A DNA stretch of 64,000 nucleotides from Cellulomonas sp. 73-92 (GTDB lineage: Bacteria; Actinomycetota; Actinomycetes; Actinomycetales; Cellulomonadaceae). The position numbers and the translations under genes were made by a program. Position 1 is the first letter of the stretch. Every line of letters begins with the position of its first letter. Location: assembly GCF_001898175.1 (NCBI RefSeq), contig NZ_MKTH01000016.1, positions 1 to 64,000 of the forward strand. Direction: 5' to 3'. The notes below the pieces were generated by a model. That model was not told the DNA's origin and made no database searches. It was given only the letters and a program-made list of their open reading frames with translations. Of this stretch, positions 47,908-55,758 are shown piece after piece.

Positions 47908-48270
47908 ATGACCACGCTCACACTCGTCGGCGGCGGGGCGGTCCGGGTTCCGGCGGTGCCGGGCCGGCGGCGCCGCGCGCCTCTCCACCTCACCCGCCGC
48001 GGCCGGTTGGTCCTCGTGGTGCTCGCGCTGCTCGTCGTGGTCGCCGGCAGCCTCGTCGCGACGCGGGCCGCGGCCGAGGGCCCGTCGAGCGGCATCGAGG
48101 TGCAGCGCTACGTGGTGTCGCCGGGGGACACGCTGTGGGGGATCGCCACGGGCGTGGCCCGGCCGGGCGAGGACCTGCGGGACGTGGTGCAGCGGATCGA
48201 GGTGCTCAACAGCATGACGTCGGCGTCGGTCATCGCGGGCCAGGAGATCCTGCTGCCGGTCGCCGGCTGA
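47908..48270 (+). CDS. LysM membrane protein, SOS-induced division inhibitor candidate
   Basis: 120 residues. A basic N-terminus, one transmembrane helix (about 33-53), then a single extracytoplasmic LysM domain ([19 protein letters not shown] to [10 protein letters not shown]). Divergent placement next to lexA and directly before nrdR matches Rv2719c (ChiZ) of Mycobacterium and is analogous to Bacillus YneA, both SOS-induced cell-division suppressors. Function here is inferred from this synteny and the SOS boxes. ATG has a GGGAGG ribosome site. Confidence 0.85.
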   Translation: MTTLTLVGGGAVRVPAVPGRRRRAPLHLTRRGRLVLVVLALLVVVAGSLVATRAAAEGPSSGIEVQRYVVSPGDTLWGIATGVARPGEDLRDVVQRIEVLNSMTSASVIAGQEILLPVAG

Positions 48271-48275
48271 CGCGC

Positions 48276-48304
48276 TTGCGTCCGGTCGGGCCGTCCCCTA
48301 GCGT
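48276..48304 (+). promoter_or_regulatory. nrdR promoter
   Basis: TTGCGT (48276-48281), 17 nt, TAGCGT (48299-48304). One of the best-spaced -35/-10 pairs in the window, giving a leader of about 50 nt. Confidence 0.6.
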
Positions 48305-48362
48305 CCCTGGGGTTCGCGCGTCCGATGACGGGTGCGGACGAGCGCCGGCGAGAGGACGATCC

Positions 48363-48893
48363 GTGCACTGCCCGTTCTGCCGTCACCCGGACTCGCGGGT
48401 CGTCGACTCGCGGACGTCGGACGACGGCTCGTCGATCCGGCGCCGCCGGCAGTGCCCCAACTGCGGGCGACGCTTCACGACGCTGGAGACGACGAGCCTC
48501 TCGGTCGTCAAGCGGTCGGGGGTCGTCGAGCCGTTCAGCCGGGAGAAGGTGGTCGGCGGTCTGCGCAAGGCATGCCAGGGTCGGCCCGTGAGCGAGGACG
48601 ACCTGGCGCTGCTGGCGCAGGGCGTCGAGGAGACGCTGCGGGCGTCCGGGCAGGCGGAGATCGACTCCTACGAGATCGGTCTGGCGATCCTGGGGCCGCT
48701 CCGGGAGCTCGACGAGGTGGCGTACCTGCGCTTCGCGTCGGTGTACCAGGCGTTCAGCTCCCTCGAGGACTTCGAGGCGGCCATCACGCTGCTCCGGTCG
48801 GCGCACGGCGCCACCGACGAGCCGGTGCCCGCACCGGCCGGTGAGGTGCTCGCCGCCGACGAGGCCGTCGACGAGCCGCAGCAGCCTCGCTGA
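48363..48893 (+). CDS. nrdR: Transcriptional repressor NrdR
   Basis: 176 residues. Represses ribonucleotide reductase genes in response to ATP/dATP. Zinc ribbon cysteines C3, C6, C31, C34 (HCPFC, QCPNC), then an ATP-cone ([25 protein letters not shown]). The last ~25 residues ([19 protein letters not shown]) extend past the usual ~150-residue end. GTG start with GAGAGGA. No nrd genes are in the window. Confidence 0.96.
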   Translation: MHCPFCRHPDSRVVDSRTSDDGSSIRRRRQCPNCGRRFTTLETTSLSVVKRSGVVEPFSREKVVGGLRKACQGRPVSEDDLALLAQGVEETLRASGQAEIDSYEIGLAILGPLRELDEVAYLRFASVYQAFSSLEDFEAAITLLRSAHGATDEPVPAPAGEVLAADEAVDEPQQPR

Positions 48894-48964
48894 CCGGGAA
48901 CCGGGTTGGCGTCGCCGGGCCGGGTACGACAGGCTGGGGCGTGACCCGAGGTGGAGGAGACACG

Positions 48965-49165
48965 ATGGCCGCCGGTGAGCACGATGAGGAACCCCGCCCG
49001 ACCGTGAGCGAGGACGCGAAGGCGCGCTTCCGCGAGGCGCTCGAGCGCAAGAAGTCCGCCCAGCACCGGACCGCTGGCGGCGCGAGCGGCGCGGCCGCCG
49101 TGCACGGCTCGGAGACGAGCGGCCCGACGCAGCGTCGCTTCCAGCGCAAGTCCGGCTCGTCCTGA
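48965..49165 (+). CDS. DUF5302 family small protein
   Basis: 66 residues. The pattern SEDAKARFREALERKKSAQH followed by a Gly/Ala linker, VHG, and the terminal RRFQRKSG is that of DUF5302, a small actinobacterial protein of unknown role. ATG 48965 has GGAGGAG. An in-frame GTG at 48941 sits 5 nt behind CAGGCT but lacks a ribosome site; that hexamer more likely drives a short leader. Confidence 0.8.
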   Translation: MAAGEHDEEPRPTVSEDAKARFREALERKKSAQHRTAGGASGAAAVHGSETSGPTQRRFQRKSGSS

Positions 49166-49214
49166 CGGCCCCCGGGCCCGCCGGGCGGGAGTGGCAGCGG
49201 CCGGCTACCTCCGC

Positions 49215-50414
49215 CTAGGACAGGACGCGCAGGCGCACCGACTCCGGACGCGCGGCGAGGGCGGCGACCACGTCGTCGGACACCGCCGAACCGGCGTCCG
49301 TCACCACGTAGCCGATCTCGCCGCGCGTCGCGAGCAGCTGGCCCTCGATGTTGACGCCGTGCTCGGCGAGGGTGGCGTTGACCGCCGCCAGCACGCCCGG
49401 GACGTTGCGGTGCAGGTAGGCGAACCGGTGCACGTCGGGGATCGCCTCGAGGGCGACGTTCGGCAGGTTGACGGACAGGGTGGTCGACCCGGTGGCGAGG
49501 TAGTCACGCACCTTGTGCGAGACGAACTGGCCGATCGCCTCCTGCGCCTCCTCGGTCGACCCGCCGACGTGCGGCGTGAGGATGACGTTGGGCAGGCCGC
49601 GCAGCTCGGAGTCGAAGGGGTCGCCGTTGCGCTTGGGCTCGGTCGGGAACACGTCGACCGCCGCCCCGGCGATCTGGCCCGAGCCGATCGCCTCCGCGAG
49701 GGCGGCGTAGTCGACGACGAACCCGCGCGAGAGGTTGAGGAACACCGAGCCGGGCCGCATCCGGGAGAACTGCTTGGCGCCGAAGAGCCCCGCGTTGCCC
49801 GCGCGGCCGTCGACGTGGAGCGTGACGATGTCCGCGGCGTCGAGCAGCTCGTCGAGCGAGTGCATCCGCCGCGCGTTGCCGAGCGCGAGCTTCTCGGCCG
49901 TGTCGTAGAAGACGACCGACATGCCGAGGTTCTCGGCGAGCACCGAGAGCTGCGTGCCGATGTTGCCGTAGCCGACGATGCCGAGCGTGCGCCCGCGCAC
50001 CTCGTGCGAGCCGGACGCGGACTTGTTCCATACCCCGGCGTGCATCTGCTTGTCGAACTCGGTGAGCCGGCGGGTCAGCGCGATGATGTCCGCGATCGCG
50101 ACCTCGACGACGGACCGTGTGTTGGAGAACGGCGCGTTGAACACGGCGACGCCGAGGCTGGCGGCGGCGCGCAGGTCCACCTGGTTGGTGCCGATGCAGT
50201 AGGCGCCGATCGCGAGCAGGTCGGGCGCCGCCGCGAGGACCTCGGCGCTCACCTGCGTCTTGGACCGGATCCCGAGCAGGCTGACGCCGTCGAGGGCCTC
50301 GATCAGCTCGGCCTCGTCGAGCGCGCCGGATCGTGAGACCACCTCGAAGCCTGTCGACTGCAGGATCTGGCGGCCGAGGGGGTGGACGTTCTCGAGCAGC
50401 AGGGCCTTGGGCAC
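49215..50414 (-). CDS. serA: D-3-phosphoglycerate dehydrogenase
   Basis: 399 residues. First step of serine synthesis. NAD loop GIVGYGNIGTQ near 150, catalytic Arg in NLSRGFVVD, Glu in the EPKRNGDPFDSEL stretch, and His in LTPHVGGSTEEAQ. A C-terminal ACT domain (NVPGVLAAVNATLAEHGVNIEGQ) allows serine feedback. The length is the E. coli-like short form without the intervening domain typical of mycobacterial SerA. GTG start. Confidence 0.95.
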   Translation of the reverse strand: MPKALLLENVHPLGRQILQSTGFEVVSRSGALDEAELIEALDGVSLLGIRSKTQVSAEVLAAAPDLLAIGAYCIGTNQVDLRAAASLGVAVFNAPFSNTRSVVEVAIADIIALTRRLTEFDKQMHAGVWNKSASGSHEVRGRTLGIVGYGNIGTQLSVLAENLGMSVVFYDTAEKLALGNARRMHSLDELLDAADIVTLHVDGRAGNAGLFGAKQFSRMRPGSVFLNLSRGFVVDYAALAEAIGSGQIAGAAVDVFPTEPKRNGDPFDSELRGLPNVILTPHVGGSTEEAQEAIGQFVSHKVRDYLATGSTTLSVNLPNVALEAIPDVHRFAYLHRNVPGVLAAVNATLAEHGVNIEGQLLATRGEIGYVVTDAGSAVSDDVVAALAARPESVRLRVLS

Positions 50415-50478
50415 GGCTCTATGGTGCCTCTGTCCGCCCGTTGGTCCGAATCCGTCCCGCAGGCCGGACCGTCCGTGT

Positions 50479-52716
50479 CTAGCCGAGGACCAGCCCGGGC
50501 GGCAGGGGCGCCGCGTGCACCACGTGGAGCGTGACCGTCGGGCGGGTCATGGCGACGTAGAGATCGCCGGCCGCCAGGTCGGCGGGCTCGACGAGCACCA
50601 CGACGTCGAACTCCAGGCCCTTGGCCTGCACCGGGGTGAGGACGACGAGCGGCGCGTCGAGGTCGACGTTGTCGGAACCCACCGGGGTGCTCGCCCCGGC
50701 CGGCTGCCCCGCGGTGGCCAGCGACCGCCGCACGGCGTCGATCCGGCCCTCGGACGCCACGACGGCGACCCGCCCGGCTCCCGAGGCGTCGAGGACGGCC
50801 CCCGCCGCGGCGACGGCCTTCGCCGCAGCGGCGTCGGCGAGCTCGTCGTCGGGCACGCGCTGGACGACGAGCGCGTCGGGGACGTCACGGGCTGACGTCA
50901 GCGGTGACACGGGCAGCCCGGCGGCGACCGCGACCCGGCGCGCGGCGTCGGCCACGGCGGCCGGGGTGCGGTAGTTGACGGTCAGCTCGGCGAGCCGCCA
51001 CGAGTCGCGGAGCACGGGCTCGAGCATCGTCGGCCACGCGTGCGCCCCGGCCGCGGTGGACGTCTGCGCCACGTCGCCGACGATCGTCATCGAGCGGGTC
51101 GGCACCCGCCGCAGCAGCGTGCGCCACGCCATCGCCGAGAGCTCCTGCGCCTCGTCGACGACGACGTGCCCGTAGGTCCAGGAGCGGTCGGTCGCCGCCC
51201 GTTCGGCGGTCGTCAGCGACGGCCCGGCCGAGGTGAACCGGTCGGCCAGCGTGTCGGCCGAGACGAACGCGCTCGCCCAGGTGGTGGCGAGCACCTGACG
51301 GGCATACTCCACCTCCTGCGCGCGACGCTCCGCGTCGGCCCGCGCTTGGGCCCGCGCCGCCTGGTCGTCCTCCCCGAGCAGCTCCGCGGCCTCGTCGAGC
51401 AGCGGCACGTCGGCCGGGGTCCACGGCGCCCCCTTCGGCCGGGCGAGCACCTCCCGCTCGTGCGCCGACAGCTCGGGCGCCGCCTCGGCCAGCCGGTGGG
51501 GCTTGGCGAAGAGGTCGCCGACGAGGCCTTCGGGGGTCAGGGGCAGCCACGCCAGGTTGAGCGCGACGCGGATGTCGTGCGCCGTGCGCAGCTCCTCGAC
51601 GACGCCGTCGCGGTCGTCGGGCGAGATGCCGAACGCGAGCTGCTCGGTGTACTGGTCGGCCAGGCGCCCGAGCATGTCGCGCACGAAGGTCGCCCGCGCG
51701 AGGTTGTGCGGCCGGTGCTGGCGGCGGGCGCGGGCGATCGCGGCGGCCACGTCCCGCGGCCGGATGACGATCGTCCGGCCGTCCACCCGCACCTCGACCG
51801 GCTGTGCCGGCACGCGCTGGCGGGCCTGCACGGCGCGCTCGATGATGCGGGACCACTCGGGGCGGCCCTTGATCGCCGCGACCTCGTCGGGCTCGGCGCC
51901 GTGGGCCGAGACGCCCGGGTACAGCTCGGCGAGCGTCGTCGTGACGACGCCGTTCTCGCCGAGCGACGGCAGCACCTGGTCGATGTAGTGCAGGAACGTC
52001 CGGCTCGGCCCGACGAGCAGCACGCCCGAACGGTCGAGCACGCGTCGGTGCGCGTAGAGGAGGTAGGCCGCACGGTGCAGCGCGACGGCGGTCTTGCCCG
52101 TGCCGGGTCCGCCCTGCACGACGAGCGCGCCGGACAGCTCGGAACGGATGATCGCGTCCTGCTCCGCCTGGATGGTCGCGACGATGTCGCCCATGCGTCC
52201 CGTGCGCCGGGCGGCGAGCGACGCGAGGAGCGCGCCCTCGCCCGACAGGTGCTCCAGCGCCTCGCCGTCGGCGTGCTCGAGGTCGAGCAGCTCGTCCTCG
52301 ACGCCGGTGACCGTGCGCCGCGACGTGACGAGGTGACGCCGGCGCAGCACGCCGTCCGGGTGAGCCGCCGTGGCGCGGTAGAACGGCTGCGCAGCGGGCG
52401 CCCGCCAGTCGGTGAGCAGCGGTGTCTGGTCCTCGTCGGTCAGCCCGATGCGGCCGACGTACCGCCGCTCCCCGTCGGCGAGGTCGAGCCGTCCGAACGC
52501 CAGCCGCTCCTCCACCGCCTCGAGCTGGGCGACGCGGTCCTCGTAGAGCGTGGCGAACGCATCGCGCTCGCTGCGGTTCTGCGGCGAGCCCGACGGCCCG
52601 GCCTTGCGGACGTCGGCGAGCCGCCGTCGCGTCTGGGCACGGAGCGAGTCGAGGCGGGTGTAGAGCTCGTCGAGGACCTTCTGCTCGTCGGCGAGCTCCT
52701 CCTGCCGTGCTGCCAC
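50479..52716 (-). CDS. HelD-type UvrD/Rep-like ATPase
   Basis: 745 residues from GTG 52716. Superfamily 1 ATPase: coiled-coil N-terminus (ARQEELADEQKVLDELYTRLDSLRAQ), Walker A QGGPGTGKTAVALHR near 220, Walker B VVDEAQELSAMAW, and motifs V-VI QAKGLEFDVVVLV and YVAMTRPT. Actinobacterial HelD proteins bind RNA polymerase and release it from stalled complexes; some confer rifampicin tolerance. Whether this one does is inferred. A GTG 17 codons earlier is an alternative start. Confidence 0.88.
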   Translation of the reverse strand: MAARQEELADEQKVLDELYTRLDSLRAQTRRRLADVRKAGPSGSPQNRSERDAFATLYEDRVAQLEAVEERLAFGRLDLADGERRYVGRIGLTDEDQTPLLTDWRAPAAQPFYRATAAHPDGVLRRRHLVTSRRTVTGVEDELLDLEHADGEALEHLSGEGALLASLAARRTGRMGDIVATIQAEQDAIIRSELSGALVVQGGPGTGKTAVALHRAAYLLYAHRRVLDRSGVLLVGPSRTFLHYIDQVLPSLGENGVVTTTLAELYPGVSAHGAEPDEVAAIKGRPEWSRIIERAVQARQRVPAQPVEVRVDGRTIVIRPRDVAAAIARARRQHRPHNLARATFVRDMLGRLADQYTEQLAFGISPDDRDGVVEELRTAHDIRVALNLAWLPLTPEGLVGDLFAKPHRLAEAAPELSAHEREVLARPKGAPWTPADVPLLDEAAELLGEDDQAARAQARADAERRAQEVEYARQVLATTWASAFVSADTLADRFTSAGPSLTTAERAATDRSWTYGHVVVDEAQELSAMAWRTLLRRVPTRSMTIVGDVAQTSTAAGAHAWPTMLEPVLRDSWRLAELTVNYRTPAAVADAARRVAVAAGLPVSPLTSARDVPDALVVQRVPDDELADAAAAKAVAAAGAVLDASGAGRVAVVASEGRIDAVRRSLATAGQPAGASTPVGSDNVDLDAPLVVLTPVQAKGLEFDVVVLVEPADLAAGDLYVAMTRPTVTLHVVHAAPLPPGLVLG

Positions 52717-52779
52717 CTGGCGTGCCCCCGTCCGGGTCGGATGTCGCGCCCGCGGCCGGCCGCGCACAACGGGCCGTCC

Positions 52780-52785
52780 ATTATC
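52780..52785 (-). promoter_or_regulatory. Candidate -10 hexamer for the HelD-type gene
   Basis: GATAAT on the minus strand, close to the TATAAT consensus and unusual in this GC-rich background. Confidence 0.4.
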
Positions 52786-52891
52786 CGCCGTGCGGAGGCC
52801 TGCCCACACCGGGTGCTCGCGCGCTGCCGGGAAGAGCCGGCGCCGCCGGGTGGTTGGGTGGGGGAGAGGACGACGAAGGAGCAGATGGGAC

Positions 52892-53818
52892 ATGCTGGAT
52901 CCCGCCGAGATCTACGAGGTGGACGAGAACGTGGCCGCCGAGCTCGCCGAGCTCGCCGCCGCCGGCACCGGGCCGGTGCTGGTGCACGCCGTGCGCGGGT
53001 TCGTCGACGCCGGGCACGCGGGCGAGATCGCGGCCGAGCACCTGGTCGACGAGCTGCCCACCCGCCGGCTGGTGACGTTCGACGTCGACCAGCTGCTCGA
53101 CTACCGCTCGCGCCGGCCGATGATGACCTTCGACGCGTCGACGTGGCGCGAGTACGAGGACCCCGAGCTCGTCGTCGACCTGGTCGACGACGCCGACGGG
53201 ACGCCTTTCCTGCTGCTGCACGGCACCGAGCCGGACGTGCAGTGGGAGCGGTACGTGGCCGCTGTGCGGCAGCTGGTCGAGCGGTTCGCGGTGCCCCTGA
53301 CAGTGGGCATCCACGGCGTGCCGATGGGCGTGCCGCACACCCGGCCGATCACCCTGACCGCGCACGCGACGCGCCCGGACCTCGTCGGCGACCTCCCGTC
53401 GTGGTTCGGCATGGTCCGCGTCCCGGCGTCCGCCCAGACCCTGCTCGAGCTGCGGCTGGGGCAGTCCGGCCACGACGCGATGGGCTTCGTGGTGCACGTG
53501 CCGCACTACCTGGCCCAGTCGACGTACCCGCAGGCGGCGATCGCGGCGCTGCGCCGGTTGGAGCGCGTCGCCGGGCTGGAGCTGAAGATCGGTGAGCTCG
53601 AGGGCGCCGCCCAGGAGGCGGCGCGGCAGATCGAGGAGCAGGTGGCCGGCTCGCCGGAGGTCGCATCGCTCGTGCAGGCGCTCGAGGAGCAGTACGACGC
53701 CTTTACGCGCGGCATCGGCCGGGCCGGTCTCCTCGCCGCGACGGACCTTCCGACGGCAGACGAGCTGGGTGCCGAGTTCGAGCGATTCCTGGCCGAGCAG
53801 GGCCCGGACGAGGGCTGA
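52892..53818 (+). CDS. PAC2 family protein
   Basis: 308 residues. PAC2 (proteasome assembly chaperone-like) fold: VLVHAVRGFVDAGHAGEIAAEHLV near the N-terminus, YRSRRPMMTFD, LLLHGTEPDVQWERYVAAV and TVGIHGVPMGVPHTRP. The C-terminal ~90 residues are helical. ATG preceded by GAAGGAG. Role unknown; a proteasome link is not established for bacterial members and no proteasome genes are nearby. Confidence 0.9.
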   Translation: MLDPAEIYEVDENVAAELAELAAAGTGPVLVHAVRGFVDAGHAGEIAAEHLVDELPTRRLVTFDVDQLLDYRSRRPMMTFDASTWREYEDPELVVDLVDDADGTPFLLLHGTEPDVQWERYVAAVRQLVERFAVPLTVGIHGVPMGVPHTRPITLTAHATRPDLVGDLPSWFGMVRVPASAQTLLELRLGQSGHDAMGFVVHVPHYLAQSTYPQAAIAALRRLERVAGLELKIGELEGAAQEAARQIEEQVAGSPEVASLVQALEEQYDAFTRGIGRAGLLAATDLPTADELGAEFERFLAEQGPDEG

Positions 53819-54067
53819 CGCGCCGTTCCGCATTCCGGTGCGCGTTTACCAGATCGTTGTCGGGCTTTATCGGATCGTTGCGTAGCAGGACCTTTGCGCC
53901 TTCCGAAACGATGGCGGCGATAGCAGGCGTCATGCGAGGATGCCTGCGTTGCAGTGACGTGCGGACGCTCGACCGGCAGGCTTGCCCCACCGGGTCAGGA
54001 CGTGAGGCATTGCGGCAGCGGGGCAGGCGCGGTGCCTGCACCGTCACCGGGCAGAAGGAAGCAGGAC

Positions 54068-54271
54068 ATGGCACAGGGTGCTGTCAAGTGGTTCAACGCC
54101 GAGAAGGGCTACGGGTTCATCGCCCAGGACGGCGGCGGCGCCGACGTCTTCGTCCACTACTCGGCCATCGAGTCGCAGGGCTACCGGACGCTGGACGAGG
54201 GCCAGCGCGTCGAGTTCGAGATCACGCAGGGCAACAAGGGCCCGCAGGCCGAGCACGTCAAGCCGCTCTGA
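54068..54271 (+). CDS. cspA: Cold-shock protein
   Basis: 67 residues. Single CSD with RNP1 KGYGFIAQD and RNP2 VFVHYSAI. Nucleic-acid chaperone. ATG has a GAAGGA site. The 249-nt gap upstream is AT-richer at 53850-53890 and includes a GCAGGC-N5-GCCTGC hairpin shortly before the start. A long structured leader fits the cold-shock regulation known for the family. Confidence 0.96.
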   Translation: MAQGAVKWFNAEKGYGFIAQDGGGADVFVHYSAIESQGYRTLDEGQRVEFEITQGNKGPQAEHVKPL

Positions 54272-54309
54272 TCGACGCCGACGGTCCACGCGACCGTCGT
54301 GACGACATC

Positions 54310-54345
54310 GAAGGACCGTTCCCGCATCGGCGGGAGCGGTCCTTC
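54310..54345. terminator. Strong bidirectional hairpin terminator
   Basis: Two 16-nt arms (54310-54325 and 54330-54345) pair with one G-U wobble around the loop atcg. It sits between cspA and the convergent methyltransferase-fold gene. Confidence 0.8.
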
Positions 54346-54365
54346 GTCGTTCGCGGGGTGGTGGG

Positions 54366-55202
54366 TCAGGACGGCACGTCGTAGCGCACGGGCGCGCGCC
54401 CGACGAACTCGGCCAGCTCCTCGTCGACGAGGATGCGGGCCGGGACGGGAAGTGTCCGCAGCGCCCGCGCGAGGGCGGCGCCGCCGAGCAGGTCGGGATC
54501 GTCCGTCCCGGCGACCACGACGTTGCCGTACCGCCGGCCGCGCAGCACCGCGGGCTCGGCGACGAGGGCGCAGTGCAGGAAGACCGAGGCGATCGTCGCG
54601 CCTTCGCTGCGGGCGAGCGCGAGCGGCGGGCGGTCGGCGCAGTTCGCCAGGTAGACGCCGCCGCGGCGCAGCACGCGGGCGACCTCGGCGGTGAACTCCC
54701 GCGTGGCCAGGTGCGGCGGGGTTCCGTCACCCGCGAAGGCGTCGCGGACGACGAGGTCGGCGCCGCCGTCAGGCAGGGTGGCGAGCGCCTCGCGTGCGTC
54801 GCCGACGCGGATGCGCAGCGCCGGCGAGCGTGGGAGGTCGAACCAGCGCCGGACGAGCTCGGCGAGCACGGGGTCGACGTCGACGGCGAGCTGGCGCGAG
54901 CCGGGACGGGCGGCGTCGAGGGCGCGGGCCAGCGCGCAGCCCGCGGCGCCGAGGTGGACGGCCGCCAGGGGCCCGGCGGGCAGGCGTGCGGCGACCGCGG
55001 CCATCTGCTGCATGTACTCGAACTCGAGCCGCGTCGGGTCGACGAGGTCCAGGTGCGAGCTCGGCACGCCGTTGACCAGCAGCGTCACGCCGTCCGGGTC
55101 GTCGCGCTCCCGCTGCACCTCGGCGGTGCCGGTGGCGATCGGCACGGGCCCGGCCGGCCACGGGACCGGTGTCGGTGGCCGGTGCGACGCTGAGCGGGAC
55201 AT
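54366..55202 (-). CDS. Spermidine synthase-like protein
   Basis: 278 residues with a Rossmann methyltransferase fold: AAVHLGAAGCALARAL near 85-100, LAVDVDPVLAELVRRWF, RIRVGDAREALATLPDGGADLVVRDAF and REFTAEVARVLRRGGVYLAN. This is the polyamine synthase-like family without an adjacent SAM decarboxylase; the first motif has GAAGC in place of GGGxG. Many actinobacterial homologues have no proven polyamine role. TAGCCT lies 6 nt before the ATG. Confidence 0.82.
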   Translation of the reverse strand: MSRSASHRPPTPVPWPAGPVPIATGTAEVQRERDDPDGVTLLVNGVPSSHLDLVDPTRLEFEYMQQMAAVAARLPAGPLAAVHLGAAGCALARALDAARPGSRQLAVDVDPVLAELVRRWFDLPRSPALRIRVGDAREALATLPDGGADLVVRDAFAGDGTPPHLATREFTAEVARVLRRGGVYLANCADRPPLALARSEGATIASVFLHCALVAEPAVLRGRRYGNVVVAGTDDPDLLGGAALARALRTLPVPARILVDEELAEFVGRAPVRYDVPS

Positions 55203-55208
55203 CGGGCA

Positions 55209-55214
55209 AGGCTA
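55209..55214 (-). promoter_or_regulatory. -10 hexamer for leaderless spermidine synthase-like gene
   Basis: TAGCCT on the minus strand, 6 nt before ATG 55202. Confidence 0.55.
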
Positions 55215-55248
55215 CGGTCGTCGGCTGGTCGTGGCGGCGGGTTGGGGC

Positions 55249-55278
55249 TTGACGTGGGTCGAACAGGTGTTCGATGAT
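55249..55278 (+). promoter_or_regulatory. SOS-controlled promoter of HEPN-dinB
   Basis: -35 TTGACG (55249-55254) and -10-like GATGAT (55273-55278) flank a perfect LexA palindrome, TCGAAC-AGGT-GTTCGA (55259-55274). LexA bound here would cover the core promoter. Confidence 0.85.
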
Positions 55279-55297
55279 GGGGGCGGAGGTGACGGAC

Positions 55298-55705
55298 ATG
55301 ACGGTCGCGCAGTTGCTGGCGCGGGCCGACACCGAGCTGCTCGCGGCGCAGTTCTCGGGGGAGGCCTGGGAGCGGTTCACGCACGCGCACCTCGCGGCGG
55401 TGCGCGCGGCGGCCGCCGTCGTGGCCGCACGAGGCCGCCTGTCGCGGCGGGGGGCACCACGCACGGTCTGGGAGATGCTCGTGACGGTCGCCCCTGAGAT
55501 GTCGCGGTGGGCGGCGCTGTTCGCGGACGGTGCCCGGCTGCGGGCCGCCCTCGAGGCGGGCCGGTTCGACGCGGTGTCGGCCGCGCGGGCCGATCAGGCG
55601 CTGTGCGACGCCGAGGACTTCGTCGACGACGCCCGCGCGGCGGCCCTCGACGAGTGGCCGGGCGCCGGGTCGTCGTCACGGATGCTCACCGTGAGGGCGT
55701 CGTGA
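55298..55705 (+). CDS. SAV_6107-type HEPN domain protein
   Basis: 135 residues from ATG 55298, which has GGAGGT 7 nt upstream; an ATG at 55274 would overlap the SOS box. Helical protein: LLARADTELLAAQFSGEAWERFTHAHLAAVRAAAAVVAARG and VWEMLVTVAPEMSRWAALFADGA. Sequence pattern and position just before dinB match the SAV_6107 HEPN family of actinobacteria. HEPN proteins are often RNases, but the RxxxxH nuclease motif is not evident here, so activity is doubtful. SOS-induced with dinB. Confidence 0.78.
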   Translation: MTVAQLLARADTELLAAQFSGEAWERFTHAHLAAVRAAAAVVAARGRLSRRGAPRTVWEMLVTVAPEMSRWAALFADGARLRAALEAGRFDAVSAARADQALCDAEDFVDDARAAALDEWPGAGSSSRMLTVRAS

Positions 55706-55758
55706 GCCTCGGCTCGGTGGGCTCGGTGGGCTCGGTGGGCTCGGTGGCGTCGTGAGCC
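55696..55758 (+). repeat. Direct duplication with four 9-bp tandem repeats
   Basis: A 13-bp direct repeat (GGCGTCGTGAGCC, 55696-55708 and 55746-55758) flanks four perfect copies of GCTCGGTGG (55712-55747). The first 13-mer includes the HEPN stop and a GTG; the second supplies the dinB GTG. Confidence 0.9.

Noticed and set aside
55274..55297. ATG start for the HEPN gene at 55274
   Set aside because: It sits in the LexA operator and lacks a ribosome site; ATG 55298 has GGAGGT at proper distance.
55712..55747. Short tandem repeats as a CRISPR array
   Set aside because: The units are 9 bp, contiguous, and have no spacers.
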